From Mycobacterium paragordonae (GTDB taxonomy: Bacteria > Actinomycetota > Actinomycetes > Mycobacteriales > Mycobacteriaceae), in contig NZ_CP025546.1 of assembly GCF_003614435.1 (NCBI RefSeq), positions 6,634,001 to 6,698,000 on the forward strand: a DNA stretch of 64,000 bases, read 5' to 3'. Of this stretch, positions 46,029-56,086 are shown piece after piece. The translations under genes and the position numbers were made by a program. Every line of letters starts with the position of its first letter. Within the stretch, counting starts at the first letter, position 1. Under the pieces are notes generated by a model. That model was not told the DNA's origin and did no database searches. It saw only the letters and a program-made list of their open reading frames with translations.

Positions 46029-48293
46029 ATGACGACAAAGAAGTTCACCCCGACGATCACCCGCGGCCCGCGGCTGACCCCGGGCGAGATCAGCCTCACC
46101 CCGCCCGACGACCTCGGCATCGACATTCCGCCGTCCGGCATCCAGAAGGCGCTTCCCTATGTGATGGGCGGCGCGATGGTCGGCATGATCGCGATCATGT
46201 TCGCCGGCGGCACCAAGCAGCTGTCGCCCTACATGCTGATGATGCCGCTGATGATGGTCGTCATGATGGTCGGCGGCATGGCCGGCGGCACGGGCGGCGG
46301 CGGCAAGAAGGTGCCGGAGATCAACGCCGACCGTAAGGAATACCTGCGGTACCTGGCCGGGCTGCGCGGCCGGGTGACCACCTCCGCCACCTCTCAGGTC
46401 GCGTTCTTCAGTTACCACGCACCGCATCCCGACGATCTGCTGTCGATCGTCGGGACGCAACGGCAGTGGTCCCGTCCGGCGAACAGCGATTTCTACGCGG
46501 CCACCCGCATCGGCATCGGTGACCAGCCGGCGGTGGACCGGTTGCTGAAGCCCGCCGTCGGCGGCGAGCTGGCTGCCTCGACCGCGGCGCCCCAGCCGTA
46601 TCTGGAGCCGGTCAGCCACATGTGGGTGGTCAAGTTCCTGCGCACTCACGGTCTCATTCACGACTGTCCGAAACTGCTTCAGCTGCGCACCTTTCCGACG
46701 ATCGCACTCGGTGGTCACCGGCCGAATGCGGATCGGATGCTGGCCGCGATGATCTGTCACCTGGCGGTCTTCCACCCGCCGGACCTGCTGCAGATCCGGG
46801 TGCTGACCGAGAACCCGGATGACCCCGAATGGTCCTGGCTGAAATGGCTTCCGCACGTTCAGCACCAGACCGAAACGGACGCCGCCGGGCCGGTCCGGAT
46901 GATCTACACCCGGCCGGACGGACTGGCCGATCTGGCCGCCCGCGGACCGCACGCACCCGACACCCTGCCGACCGGCCCCTACGTCGTCGTCGTCGACCTC
47001 ACCGGGGGCAAGGCCGGATTCCCGCCGGACGGGCGGGCCGGGGTCACCGTGATCACCCTGGGCAACCACCGCGGTTCGGCGTACCGCATCCGCGCCAACG
47101 AGGACGGCTCCGCGGAAGACCGGCTGCCGGGCCAGCAGTTCCGGTTGGTGACCTCGACCGCCGACAGCATGACCCCACTGGAGGCCACCCGGGTGGCCCG
47201 CAAGCTGGCCGGCTGGTCGATCACCGGCACCATCCTCGACAAGACACAGCGGGTGCAGAAGAAGGTCGCCACCGAGTGGCATCAGATGGTCGGCGCTAAG
47301 AGTGTCGAGGACATCGTTCCGAGCCGCTGGCGGATGTACACCGACACCGACCGGGACCGGCTCAAGATCCCGTTCGGTCACGAACTCAAGACCGGCAACA
47401 TCATGTACCTCGACATCAAAGAGGGCGCGGAGTTCGGGGCCGGACCGCACGGCATGCTGATCGGCACCACGGGATCCGGCAAGTCGGAGTTCCTGCGCAC
47501 GCTTATCCTGTCGCTAGTCGCGATGACGCACCCCGATCAGGTCAACCTGTTGCTCACCGACTTCAAGGGTGGCTCGACCTTCCTGGGCATGGAGAAGCTT
47601 CCGCACACCGCGGCCGTCGTCACCAACATGGCCGAGGAAGCCGAGTTGGTCAGCCGGATGGGTGAAGTGCTGACCGGTGAACTCGACCGGCGCCAGAACA
47701 TCCTGCGGCAGGCGGGTATGCAGGTCGGCGCGGCCGGCGCCCTGTCCGGTGTCGCCGAATACGAGAAGTACCGCGAGCGTGGTGCCGACTTAGCGCCAAT
47801 GCCAACACTTTTCGTCGTTGTCGACGAGTTCGCCGAGTTGTTGCAGAGTCACCCGGACTTCATCGGGCTGTTCGACCGGATCTGCCGCGTGGGCCGGTCA
47901 CTGCGGGTGCACCTGCTGCTGGCGACCCAGTCGCTGCAGACGGGCGGCGCCCGGATCGACAAGCTCGAACCCAACTTGACCTACCGAATTGCGTTGCGTA
48001 CCACCAGCTCTCATGAGTCCAAGGCCGTCATCGGAACGCCGGAGGCGCAGTACATCACCAACAAGGAGAGTGGCGTCGGGTTCCTGCGGGTCGGCATGGA
48101 GGACCCGGTCAAGTTCAGCACGTTCTACATCGGTGGTCCGTACATCCCGCCGGTGAGCGTCGAGACCAATGGTGACGGCAGCAAGCGCAGCACCCAGGCC
48201 CTCAAGCAATCCGTCAAAATCCACCAGTTCACCGCGGCTCCGGTGATCGAGCCGGCGGCGGCCCCCGTCGGTGAGGAGGTCCTGACGCAATGA
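46029..48293 (+). CDS. eccCa1: ESX-1 FtsK/SpoIIIE ATPase EccCa1
   Basis: 754 residues: two membrane helices near 45-90 ([21 protein letters not shown] and [20 protein letters not shown]), a DUF/ATPase1 stalk domain, and an FtsK-like ATPase with Walker [16 protein letters not shown] (about 480) and Walker [13 protein letters not shown]. In ESX-1 the four-domain EccC motor is split into two genes; this half carries the membrane anchor. ATG at 46029 ([10 protein letters not shown]) chosen by family; upstream codons lie in eccB1. Overlaps eccCb1 by 4 bp. Confidence 0.95.
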   Translation: MTTKKFTPTITRGPRLTPGEISLTPPDDLGIDIPPSGIQKALPYVMGGAMVGMIAIMFAGGTKQLSPYMLMMPLMMVVMMVGGMAGGTGGGGKKVPEINADRKEYLRYLAGLRGRVTTSATSQVAFFSYHAPHPDDLLSIVGTQRQWSRPANSDFYAATRIGIGDQPAVDRLLKPAVGGELAASTAAPQPYLEPVSHMWVVKFLRTHGLIHDCPKLLQLRTFPTIALGGHRPNADRMLAAMICHLAVFHPPDLLQIRVLTENPDDPEWSWLKWLPHVQHQTETDAAGPVRMIYTRPDGLADLAARGPHAPDTLPTGPYVVVVDLTGGKAGFPPDGRAGVTVITLGNHRGSAYRIRANEDGSAEDRLPGQQFRLVTSTADSMTPLEATRVARKLAGWSITGTILDKTQRVQKKVATEWHQMVGAKSVEDIVPSRWRMYTDTDRDRLKIPFGHELKTGNIMYLDIKEGAEFGAGPHGMLIGTTGSGKSEFLRTLILSLVAMTHPDQVNLLLTDFKGGSTFLGMEKLPHTAAVVTNMAEEAELVSRMGEVLTGELDRRQNILRQAGMQVGAAGALSGVAEYEKYRERGADLAPMPTLFVVVDEFAELLQSHPDFIGLFDRICRVGRSLRVHLLLATQSLQTGGARIDKLEPNLTYRIALRTTSSHESKAVIGTPEAQYITNKESGVGFLRVGMEDPVKFSTFYIGGPYIPPVSVETNGDGSKRSTQALKQSVKIHQFTAAPVIEPAAAPVGEEVLTQ

Positions 48294-50044
48294 CCGACAC
48301 TGAAGTGCGGGCCCTGCGCGAGGTGGTTCTCGACCAGCTCGGCACCGGCGAGTCGCGGGCCTACAAGATGTGGCTGCCGCCGCTGTCCGACCCGACGCCG
48401 CTCAACGAGCTCGTCGCGCGGGATCGTCGGCAGCCGTTGCGGTTTCCGCTCGGGATCATGGACGAGCCGCGCCGGCACCTGCAGGACGTGTGGGGAGTCG
48501 ACGTCTCGGGAGCGGGCGGCAACATCGCCATCGGCGGCGCCCCCCAGACCGGCAAGTCGACGCTGCTGCAGACGCTGGTCATGTCGGCGGCGGCCACACA
48601 CTCGCCGCGCAACGTGCAGTTCTACTGCATCGACCTCGGCGGCGGCGGCCTGATCTACCTGGAGAACCTGCCGCACGTGGGCGGCATCGCCAACCGCTCC
48701 GAGCCCGACAAAGTGCAACGGGTCGTCGCCGAGATGCAGACCGTGATGCGGCAACGGGAACAGATGTTCAAAGAGCACCGGGTGGGCTCGATGGCGATGT
48801 ACCGGCAGCTGCGCGATGACCCCAATCAGCCCGTCGCGGCCGACCCCTACGGTGACGTATTCCTGATCATCGACGGGTGGCCCGGCTTCGTCAGTGAGTT
48901 CAGCGAACTCGAGGGCGCCGTGCAGGACCTGGCCGCGCAGGGTCTGGCCTTCGGCGTGCACGTCATCATCTCCACTCCGCGATGGACCGAACTGAAGTCC
49001 CGCATCCGCGACTACCTGGGCACCAAGATCGAATTCCGGCTGGGCGACGTCAACGAGACCCAGATCGACCGGATCACCCGGGAGATCCCGGCGAACCGTC
49101 CCGGTCGGGCGGTCTCGATGGAGAAGCACCACCTGATGATCGGCGTGCCCCGATTCGACGGGGTGCACAGCACCGAGAACCTGGTGGAGGCGATCACGGC
49201 GGGCGTGAACCAGATCGCTTCTCAGACCACCGAAAAGGCCCCGCCGGTCCGGGTGCTGCCCGAGCGCATCCACCTGTACGAACTCGACCCGAACCCGCCG
49301 GGCCCGGACGCCGACTACCGCACCCGCTGGGAGATTCCGATCGGGTTGCGCGAGACCGACCTGACGCCGGCCTACAGTCACATGCACTCCAACCCGCACC
49401 TGCTGATCTTCGGGGCGGCCAAGTCCGGCAAGACGACGATTGCGCACGCCGTCGCCCGCGCTATCTGTGCCCGCAACAGTCCGCAACAGGTCCGGTTCAT
49501 GCTCGCCGACTACCGCTCGGGCCTACTGGACGCCGTGCCGCAGAGCCACCTGTTGCAGGCGGGCGCGATTAACCGCAACAGTCAGAGTCTGGACGAGGCC
49601 GTTCAAGCGCTGGCCGTCAACCTGAAAAAGCGTCTGCCGCCCCCCGATCTGACGACCGCGCAATTGCGCTCGCGTTCGTGGTGGAGCGGTTTTGACATTG
49701 TGTTGTTGGTCGACGACTGGCACATGATCGTCGGCGCCGCCAGCGGTATGCCACCTATGGCGCCACTTGCACCGCTATTGCCGGCCGCCGCGGATATCGG
49801 ATTGCACATCATTGTCACCTGCCAGATGAGCCAGGCGTACAAGGCCACGATGGACAAGTTCGTCGGTGCGGCGTTCGGGTCCGGGGCACCGACGATGTTC
49901 CTCTCCGGGGAGAAGCAGGAGTTTCCCTCCAGCGAGTTCAAGGTGAAGCGGCGGCCTCCTGGCCAGGCGTTTCTCGTGTCTCCCGACGGAAAGGAGGTCA
50001 TCCAGGCGCCCTATATCGAGCCGCCTGACGAGCTCCAAGAATAA
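48290..50044 (+). CDS. eccCb1: ESX-1 FtsK/SpoIIIE ATPase EccCb1
   Basis: 584-residue second half of the EccC motor with two ATPase domains: Walker A sites [14 protein letters not shown] (about 83) and [15 protein letters not shown] (about 376), and Walker B-like [12 protein letters not shown] and [12 protein letters not shown]. The last domain binds the C-terminal signal of EsxB. Translational coupling with eccCa1 by a 4 bp overlap ensures equal amounts. After the stop comes a 236 bp gap where PE35 would normally be. Confidence 0.95.
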   Translation: MTDTEVRALREVVLDQLGTGESRAYKMWLPPLSDPTPLNELVARDRRQPLRFPLGIMDEPRRHLQDVWGVDVSGAGGNIAIGGAPQTGKSTLLQTLVMSAAATHSPRNVQFYCIDLGGGGLIYLENLPHVGGIANRSEPDKVQRVVAEMQTVMRQREQMFKEHRVGSMAMYRQLRDDPNQPVAADPYGDVFLIIDGWPGFVSEFSELEGAVQDLAAQGLAFGVHVIISTPRWTELKSRIRDYLGTKIEFRLGDVNETQIDRITREIPANRPGRAVSMEKHHLMIGVPRFDGVHSTENLVEAITAGVNQIASQTTEKAPPVRVLPERIHLYELDPNPPGPDADYRTRWEIPIGLRETDLTPAYSHMHSNPHLLIFGAAKSGKTTIAHAVARAICARNSPQQVRFMLADYRSGLLDAVPQSHLLQAGAINRNSQSLDEAVQALAVNLKKRLPPPDLTTAQLRSRSWWSGFDIVLLVDDWHMIVGAASGMPPMAPLAPLLPAAADIGLHIIVTCQMSQAYKATMDKFVGAAFGSGAPTMFLSGEKQEFPSSEFKVKRRPPGQAFLVSPDGKEVIQAPYIEPPDELQE

Positions 50045-50280
50045 GTGCACGGACCACCCCCAACCCCCGGTTAGGATTATTTCAACGCAAGTTCGGGAGC
50101 CAGTACGGGAGCTGAGGAATCAAGCCCCAGGGGGACGCTGAGCCACCGGCTTTACTCCGGCTATAAACGGCGAAGTTTGGGCCCGGAACACAAATGCATC
50201 GGGCATAACTGAACAAATGGAATTTCGCGTTTCCCGTACCGGTGTAAACGCCGAACAGGAACCAGAGGGGAGTTGATCAC
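50045..50280. other. Intergenic region eccCb1-PPE68 without PE35
   Basis: 236 bp with no frame encoding a PE domain, a WXG100 protein or a fragment of either. PE35 would need about 300 bp. The last bases hold AGAGGGGAG, the PPE68 ribosome-binding site. The AT-richer stretch near 50091-50105 may contain the promoter of the PPE68-esxBA unit. Confidence 0.75.
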
Positions 50281-51375
50281 ATGTTTTGGCACGCCATGCC
50301 ACCGGAGCTGAATACCGCACGGCTGATGGCCGGAGCAGGTCCCGCTCCCATGCTGGCCGCCGCGATGGGGTGGCAGGCGCTCTCCGCGGCTCTGGACGCT
50401 CAGGCGGTCGAGTTGACCGCGCGGCTGGCTTCCCTCGGCGAGGCCTGGACCGGCGGCAGCAGCGACAAGGCGATTGCCAACGCACAGCAGATGATCCCGT
50501 GGCTGCAGACCGCGTCGACGCAGGCGAAGACCCGGGGTATGCAGGCGACCGCGCAGGCCGCCGCCTACACCCAGGCGATGGCGACCACGCCGTCGTTGCC
50601 CGAGATCGCGATGAACCACGTCACCACCGCGGTGCTGACGGCCACCAACTTCTTCGGCATCAACACCATCCCGATCGCGCTGAACGAGATCGACTACTTC
50701 GTGCGTATGTGGATGCAGGCCGCCCTCGCGATGGACATCTACCAAGCCGAGACGCTGGCGAACACGGTGTTCGACAAGCTCGAGCCGATGGCGTCCATCC
50801 TCGACCCGAGCATGAGCCAGGGAATGTCGTCGACGCAGGTGCTGGCGATGCCGAGCAGCCTCACCTCGAGTCAGCTGCAGGCGACCGCGGGGCAGGTCGC
50901 GGAACTGAGCGGCCCGATGCAGCAACTCGCCCAGCCGGCGCAGCAGATGACCTCGATGTTCAGCCAGATGGGCAGCAGCTCGGGTGGCACCGGCGTCGGA
51001 CTCGGCGACGACGAAGCGCAGTTAGGTCTGGTCGGCACCAGCCCGCTGTCCAACCACCCGCTCGCGGGCGGTTCGGGCGCGAGTGTGGGCGCGGGACTCC
51101 TGCGCGGCGACGCGCTCCCGGGCGCCGGCGGCACGTTGGCCCGCACGCCGCTGATGACAGGCCTGATCGACAAGCCCGTCGGTCCCGCGATGATGCCGGC
51201 GGCCGCCGCCGGCGAGTCCGCGACCGGTGGCGCCGCCCCGGTGGGCGCCGGCGCGATGGGCCAGGGTGCGGGTAGCGGTGGCAGTTCGCGACCGGGCCTG
51301 GTGGCCCCGGCACCGGTCGCGCAGGAACGCGACGAGCAAGAAGAAGACCTGTGGGACGACGAGGACGACTGGTGA
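50281..51375 (+). CDS. PPE68: PPE68, ESX-1 PPE-family protein
   Basis: 364 residues. N-terminal PPE domain ([66 protein letters not shown], about 1-175), Gln/Met/Ser-rich middle, and Gly/Ala-rich tail ending in an acidic stretch ([14 protein letters not shown]) typical of PPE68. PPE proteins fold as a dimer with a PE protein; the usual partner PE35 is not encoded upstream. ATG at 50281 with a strong ribosome-binding site. Upstream of esxB by 91 bp. Confidence 0.94.
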   Translation: MFWHAMPPELNTARLMAGAGPAPMLAAAMGWQALSAALDAQAVELTARLASLGEAWTGGSSDKAIANAQQMIPWLQTASTQAKTRGMQATAQAAAYTQAMATTPSLPEIAMNHVTTAVLTATNFFGINTIPIALNEIDYFVRMWMQAALAMDIYQAETLANTVFDKLEPMASILDPSMSQGMSSTQVLAMPSSLTSSQLQATAGQVAELSGPMQQLAQPAQQMTSMFSQMGSSSGGTGVGLGDDEAQLGLVGTSPLSNHPLAGGSGASVGAGLLRGDALPGAGGTLARTPLMTGLIDKPVGPAMMPAAAAGESATGGAAPVGAGAMGQGAGSGGSSRPGLVAPAPVAQERDEQEEDLWDDEDDW

Positions 51376-51466
51376 AAATCCCACAGCCACAACAGACTTC
51401 CCGGCCAACCGGGTCGGAAGACTTGCCAACCACGGCGAGGAATGGAAAGAGAGAAAGTAGTCCAGC

Positions 51467-51769
51467 ATGGCAGAGATGAAGACTGATGCCGCTGCCCTCG
51501 CGCAAGAGGCAGGTAACTTCGAGCGGATCTCGAGTGATCTGAAGACCCAGATCGACCAGATCGAGTCCACCGCCGGTTCGCTCCAGGGTCAGTGGCGCGG
51601 CGTCGCCGGCCAGGCCGCGCAGGCCGCCGTCGTGCGCTTCCAGGAAGCCGCCAATAAGCAGAAGGCTGAGCTCGACGAGATCTCGACCAACATCCGTCAG
51701 GCCGGCGTTCAGTACCAGCGTGCCGACGAGGAGCAGCAGCAGGCGCTGTCCTCGCAAATGGGCTTCTGA
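51467..51769 (+). CDS. esxB: CFP-10 (EsxB)
   Basis: 100-residue WXG100 protein that pairs one-to-one with EsxA. WxG turn at LQGQWRGVAGQ (W43) and C-terminal secretion motif YQRAD (YxxxD) followed by the SSQMGF tail that EccCb1 recognises. ATG at 51467. Major T-cell antigen in tuberculosis; its presence matters for interferon-gamma tests that aim to be M. tuberculosis-specific. Confidence 0.98.
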   Translation: MAEMKTDAAALAQEAGNFERISSDLKTQIDQIESTAGSLQGQWRGVAGQAAQAAVVRFQEAANKQKAELDEISTNIRQAGVQYQRADEEQQQALSSQMGF

Positions 51770-51810
51770 AATAAATCCCCCCAAATACCACCAGAAAACG
51801 GAGCAAAGAC

Positions 51811-52098
51811 ATGACAGAACAGCAGTGGAATTTCGCGGGCATCGAGGCCGCGGCCAGCACCATCCAGGGAAACGTCTCCAGCATCCACTCCCTGCTCGAC
51901 GAGGGTAAGCAGTCGCTGACCAAGCTCGCCGCGGCGTGGGGCGGTAGCGGTTCGGAGTCCTACCAGAGCGTTCAGCAGAAGTGGGACGGCACCGCCCAGG
52001 AGCTCAACAACTCCCTGCAGAACCTGGCCCGGACGATCAGCGAGGCCAGCTCGGCCATGCAGTCGACCGAGGGCAGCGTGACCGGATTGTTCGCATAA
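51811..52098 (+). CDS. esxA: ESAT-6 (EsxA)
   Basis: 95-residue WXG100 protein, partner of EsxB. WxG at [11 protein letters not shown] (W43); N-terminus [16 protein letters not shown] and C-terminus VTGLFA are almost unchanged from M. tuberculosis. Secreted by ESX-1 and linked to phagosome damage. ATG at 51811 with GGAGC upstream. An inverted repeat follows the stop. Confidence 0.98.
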   Translation: MTEQQWNFAGIEAAASTIQGNVSSIHSLLDEGKQSLTKLAAAWGGSGSESYQSVQQKWDGTAQELNNSLQNLARTISEASSAMQSTEGSVTGLFA

Positions 52099-52125
52099 GA
52101 AGCGTCTCTATACGCGTAGAATCTC

Positions 52126-52184
52126 GAAGCACGAGATTGGGCGAGTTCAACCCATCTGGGGGATCTCGCCCCTTCTCGTGCTTC
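52126..52184 (+). terminator. Long inverted repeat after esxA
   Basis: 20-bp arms, GAAGCACGAGATTGGGCGAG (52126-52145) and its near-complement at 52165-52184, with 18 of 20 positions paired and a 19-nt loop. It lies 27 bp after the esxA stop and 30 bp before espI. No T-run, so it may terminate partly or protect the esxBA mRNA 3' end, giving EsxA/EsxB in excess over downstream products. Confidence 0.65.
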
Positions 52185-52214
52185 CCTCATTTGGCGAGCT
52201 TCTGAGAGGTTCTC

Positions 52215-54542
52215 ATGCCAGCCGACTACGACAAGCTCTTTCGGCCCGCTGAGAATTCCGATTCGCCGGACGACGACGGCGGGCAAACTTTCTTCGACCC
52301 TAATGCGTCGTTCGCCTCTGCGCCGGCCGGCAACGGTGACACCGCGGCTCCGATCGATTGGTCGCAACCTCTCTCGCCGCCACCTCCGCCCGTCGCGGCA
52401 CCGCCGCCTCCTCCCCCGCCGCCGATGCCGATCGGCGGGCCACCTCCGGCGCCAGAGCCACCACCTGAGCCGCCCGAGTTCCCCGAGCCACCACCCGAGT
52501 CACCCAGGGTCGAACCCGAACCTCCGCAGGCAGCGTCGGCCTCGGCGGCCGGACCCGCGGGTGCGGGCCCCAAGTCTCCGCTGCCACCGATGCCCATCGG
52601 CGGACCACCTCCGCCGCCGCCGCCCGCTCTGCCGGAGTTCACCCCGGAGCCGCCTCCGGTCGCGGTCGACGTGACGCCCGTAGCGGCTGAGGTGCCGCCC
52701 GAGGTAGCTGCTGAAGTGCCGGCCGAACCCGAGGTGGCGGCTGAGCCCGAAGCCGCTGCGCCTGAACCTGCTGCGCCGGAAGCCGCCGCGCCCGAACCCG
52801 CTGTGCCCGAACCCGCTGTGCCCGAACCCGGGCCTCAGTCAGCGCCTAAGCCGCCACGTCCCCCCATGCCCATCGGCGGGCCACCGCCCCCGCCCCCACC
52901 CCCGCCGCCGCAGCCGCCCGAAGCTCCTCCGGCGCCGCCCGAGCCCGAGCAGGCGCCACCCCGGCCGCCCATGCCCGTCGGCGGCCCGCCGCCGGCCCCG
53001 CCGCCGCCTCCCAAACCGCCGCCGCCGCCCGAGCAGGCACCACCCGCACCGACCCGGCCGGTTGCCCGCGACCGTTCTTCCGGTCCGATGCCGGTCAACG
53101 GCCAAACCCGTGAAGCGCCGCCCACGCCGCCCGACGCCCCGCGCCGGGTGCGGCTGGCGGGACCCCCGCCGCAACCGCAGCCACCGCCCCCGCCGCAACC
53201 GCCGGCAGCACCACCTATCCAGCCGCAATCCGAGGCGGAGGCCGAGTCCCCGCCCGAGCCCCGGCCCGATTCGCCGCCCCCGCGCCGGCGCCACCGCTAT
53301 CTGCCCGACCCGGATTCCGGAGAAGTCGATCCGCAAGCGGGCACGTACTTCCGGGTCCCGATGCCACCGGCGCCCAGTCCCCCGCCGGGCCAGACGACGA
53401 CGGCACCGCCGCCACGGCCCCAGGGCGGTAAGCGACGCGCCCCGTCCGGTCCGATTCCGGTGCGGCCACGGCCCGGACCAGGCATGACGGAATCGCCGCC
53501 GCCTTTCGCCCCGCCGCCCCCGGCCCCGATGCCGCCCGGCCCGCCGCCGGCGCGCACCGCGCCGCAGGCCCCGGTTCGACCCCCGGCCCCCGCGCCGGAG
53601 CAAGCCGCGATGGCGCCGACCGCGGCGCCCGAGGTCAGGCCGGCCCCGCCGCGACCCGCCAAACACGTGCCCCAGCGGGGTTGGCGAGGCGCGCTCTACA
53701 AGCTCACCCGGATCAACGCGGGCCTGTCCCGCGACGAGAAGCATGAACAGGAGCTACGCGCCCGGGTCCAGCGCAAGGCCCGCGGCTCGTACCAGATCGG
53801 CATGCTCGGCCTCAAAGGCGGCGTCGGAAAGACCACGACAACAGTGACCCTAGGCACCATGCTGGCGCAGGTGCGCGGCGACCGGATCCTGGTGCTCGAC
53901 GCAGATCCGGGATGTGGCAACCTCGCCGAGCGCGCGGGCCGCACGTCGCCGTCGTCCATCGCGGACCTGGTGGCCGATCAAAACCTCTCGCACTACAACG
54001 ACGTCCGGGCGCACACCAGCGTCAATGCCGACAATCTCGAGATCCTGCCGACCGCGGAGTACACCACCGCCCAGCGTGGGCTCAGCGGAGACGACCTGCG
54101 CTTCGCGGTCGACACCGTGTCGAAGTTCTACAACCTCGTGCTGGCCGACTGTGGGCCTGGGCTGTTCGACCCGGTGACGCGCGGCGTGCTGGAGACGGCG
54201 TCGGCGATCGTGATCGTGACCAACGTGTCGCTGGACAGTGCACGGCAAGCCGAAAGCGCCCTGGAATGGCTGCGTCACAACGGCTACCAGGATCTGTTGA
54301 GCCGCGTCGTCGTGGTCATCAATCATGTCGCGGTTGGTGAAACCAACGTCGCGGAGAAGCAGTTGGTGAGACAGTTCCAACAGCTGGTCCAACCGAACCG
54401 GGTTGTGCTGCTGCCCTGGGACAAGCACATCGCGGAGGGTACTGAGATTCAGCTCGACCGGCTCGACCCCGTCTACAGGCGGCGGGTGCTCGAACTGGCC
54501 GCGGCTCTGTCCGACGATTTTGAAAGGGCTGGACGTCGTTGA
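52215..54542 (+). CDS. espI: ESX-1 secretion-associated ATPase EspI
   Basis: 775 residues: a Pro/Ala/Glu-rich head of about 480 residues with repeated PPMPIGGPPPP units, a basic linker (VPQRGWRGALYKLTRINAGLS), then a MinD-like ATPase with deviant Walker A GLKGGVGKTTTTVTLG (about 540) and VLDADPGCGNLAERAGR. EspI has been reported to down-regulate ESX-1 when ATP is low. It is longer than the 666 residues I recall from M. tuberculosis, because of the Pro-rich head. The stop overlaps the eccD1 TTG start. Confidence 0.94.
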   Translation: MPADYDKLFRPAENSDSPDDDGGQTFFDPNASFASAPAGNGDTAAPIDWSQPLSPPPPPVAAPPPPPPPPMPIGGPPPAPEPPPEPPEFPEPPPESPRVEPEPPQAASASAAGPAGAGPKSPLPPMPIGGPPPPPPPALPEFTPEPPPVAVDVTPVAAEVPPEVAAEVPAEPEVAAEPEAAAPEPAAPEAAAPEPAVPEPAVPEPGPQSAPKPPRPPMPIGGPPPPPPPPPPQPPEAPPAPPEPEQAPPRPPMPVGGPPPAPPPPPKPPPPPEQAPPAPTRPVARDRSSGPMPVNGQTREAPPTPPDAPRRVRLAGPPPQPQPPPPPQPPAAPPIQPQSEAEAESPPEPRPDSPPPRRRHRYLPDPDSGEVDPQAGTYFRVPMPPAPSPPPGQTTTAPPPRPQGGKRRAPSGPIPVRPRPGPGMTESPPPFAPPPPAPMPPGPPPARTAPQAPVRPPAPAPEQAAMAPTAAPEVRPAPPRPAKHVPQRGWRGALYKLTRINAGLSRDEKHEQELRARVQRKARGSYQIGMLGLKGGVGKTTTTVTLGTMLAQVRGDRILVLDADPGCGNLAERAGRTSPSSIADLVADQNLSHYNDVRAHTSVNADNLEILPTAEYTTAQRGLSGDDLRFAVDTVSKFYNLVLADCGPGLFDPVTRGVLETASAIVIVTNVSLDSARQAESALEWLRHNGYQDLLSRVVVVINHVAVGETNVAEKQLVRQFQQLVQPNRVVLLPWDKHIAEGTEIQLDRLDPVYRRRVLELAAALSDDFERAGRR

Positions 54543-56086
54543 GCGCACCTGCTGTAGCTGCCGGCTCTACCGCCGCGGGGGCCGCCCCCGCTCGACCCGC
54601 CACCACGCGGGTGACGATTCTGACCGGTAAGCGGATGACCGACCTGGTGCTGCCGGCGGCCACGCCGATGGGCATCTATATCGACGAAACCGTGTCGGTG
54701 CTGGCCGATCTGCTGGAAGACACCCCGGCCGACGTGCTGGCGGGATTCGACTTCGACGCGCAGGGGGTGTGGACCTTCGCCCGCCCCGGCTCGCCGCCCC
54801 TGAAACTCGACCAGTCACTCGACGAAGCCGGAGTGGTCGACGGATCGCTGCTGACGCTGGTGTCGGCCAGCCGGACCGAGCGCTACCGACCGCTGGTCGA
54901 GGATGTCATCGACGCGATCGCGGTACTCGACGAGTCCCCGGAATTCGACCGGTCGGCGGTCGATCGCTTCATCGCGGTCGCGATCCCGGTCCTCGCTGTG
55001 CCCGTCACCGCGATCGCGATGCGGGCCTGGTGGGTCACCGGGCGCCACTGGTACTGGCCGGCGGCCATGGCGGTCGTCGCGGTCTGCATTCTGATCGCCT
55101 CGTTCGTGGCGAAGCGGTTCTACCAGCGAGCCGAACTCTCCGAATGCCTGCTGATCGCGGCGTATCCCGTGCTTGCCGCCGCGGCGGCCATCGCGGTGCC
55201 GCTGCCGCGGGGAACCACCTCACTCGGGGCCCCGCAGCTGGCCGCGGCGGCGACCGCGGTGCTGTTCCTGACGCTGGCCGTCAGGGGCGGTCCGCGCTAC
55301 CGCCACGAGGTGGCGTCGTTCGTCGTCATCGCAACGATCGCGGTGATCGGCGCCGCGGTGGCCACCGGCTACGGGTACCAGCAGTGGGTGCCGGCGGGGG
55401 CCATCGCGTTCGGGCTGTTCGTCATCACCACCGCGGCCAAGTTGACTGTCGCGGTGGCCCGCATCGCGCTGCCACCGATTCCCGTTCCCGGCGAGACCGT
55501 GGACAACGAGGAACTGCTCGATCCGGTGACCGCCGACGCCGCGGCCAACAACGACACCAACGACGAGACCCCGACCTGGCAGGCCATCATCGCCTCGGTC
55601 CCGGCATCGGCGGCGCGGCTGACCGAACGCAGCAAGCTGGCCAAGCAACTGCTGGTCGGCTACGTGACCGCGGGTGCGGTGATTCTGGCCATTGGCGCCA
55701 TAGCGGTGGTGGTGCACGGGCACTTCTTCGTGCACAGCCTGGTGGTGGCCGGGTTGCTGACGGTGCTGTGCGGGTTCCGGTCGCGGTTGTACGTCGACCG
55801 GTGGTGCGCCTGGGCCTTGCTGGCGGCGACCGTCGCGATTCCGACGGGTCTTACCGCGCGGCTCAGCCTCTGGTATCCGAACTGGGCGTGGCTGATCCTG
55901 ACCGGCTACCTGGTACTGGTCCTGCTCGCGCTGACCATCGTCAGCGCAATGGCCCCGATCCGGCGACTGTCACCGGTGATGAAGCGCATCTCGGAGCTGA
56001 TCGACGGTGCGGTGGTCGCCTCGATCATCCCCCTGCTGCTGTGGATCACCGGTGTCTACGACATGGTCCGCAACCTGCGGTTCTAG
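54539..56086 (+). CDS. eccD1: ESX-1 membrane channel component EccD1
   Basis: 515 residues: a cytosolic ubiquitin-like domain (about 20-110; TRVTILTGKRMTDLVLPA, PPLKLDQSLDEAGVVDGSLLTLV) and about eleven membrane helices from residue 140 on. The acidic loop TVDNEELLDPVT lies mid-way. The start is a TTG at 54539 (MSAPAVAAGSTAAG), matching the family start and overlapping the espI stop. The stop overlaps that of the convergent espJ gene by 2 bp. EccD forms the bulk of the membrane vestibule of the EccBCDE complex. Confidence 0.95.
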   Translation: MSAPAVAAGSTAAGAAPARPATTRVTILTGKRMTDLVLPAATPMGIYIDETVSVLADLLEDTPADVLAGFDFDAQGVWTFARPGSPPLKLDQSLDEAGVVDGSLLTLVSASRTERYRPLVEDVIDAIAVLDESPEFDRSAVDRFIAVAIPVLAVPVTAIAMRAWWVTGRHWYWPAAMAVVAVCILIASFVAKRFYQRAELSECLLIAAYPVLAAAAAIAVPLPRGTTSLGAPQLAAAATAVLFLTLAVRGGPRYRHEVASFVVIATIAVIGAAVATGYGYQQWVPAGAIAFGLFVITTAAKLTVAVARIALPPIPVPGETVDNEELLDPVTADAAANNDTNDETPTWQAIIASVPASAARLTERSKLAKQLLVGYVTAGAVILAIGAIAVVVHGHFFVHSLVVAGLLTVLCGFRSRLYVDRWCAWALLAATVAIPTGLTARLSLWYPNWAWLILTGYLVLVLLALTIVSAMAPIRRLSPVMKRISELIDGAVVASIIPLLLWITGVYDMVRNLRF

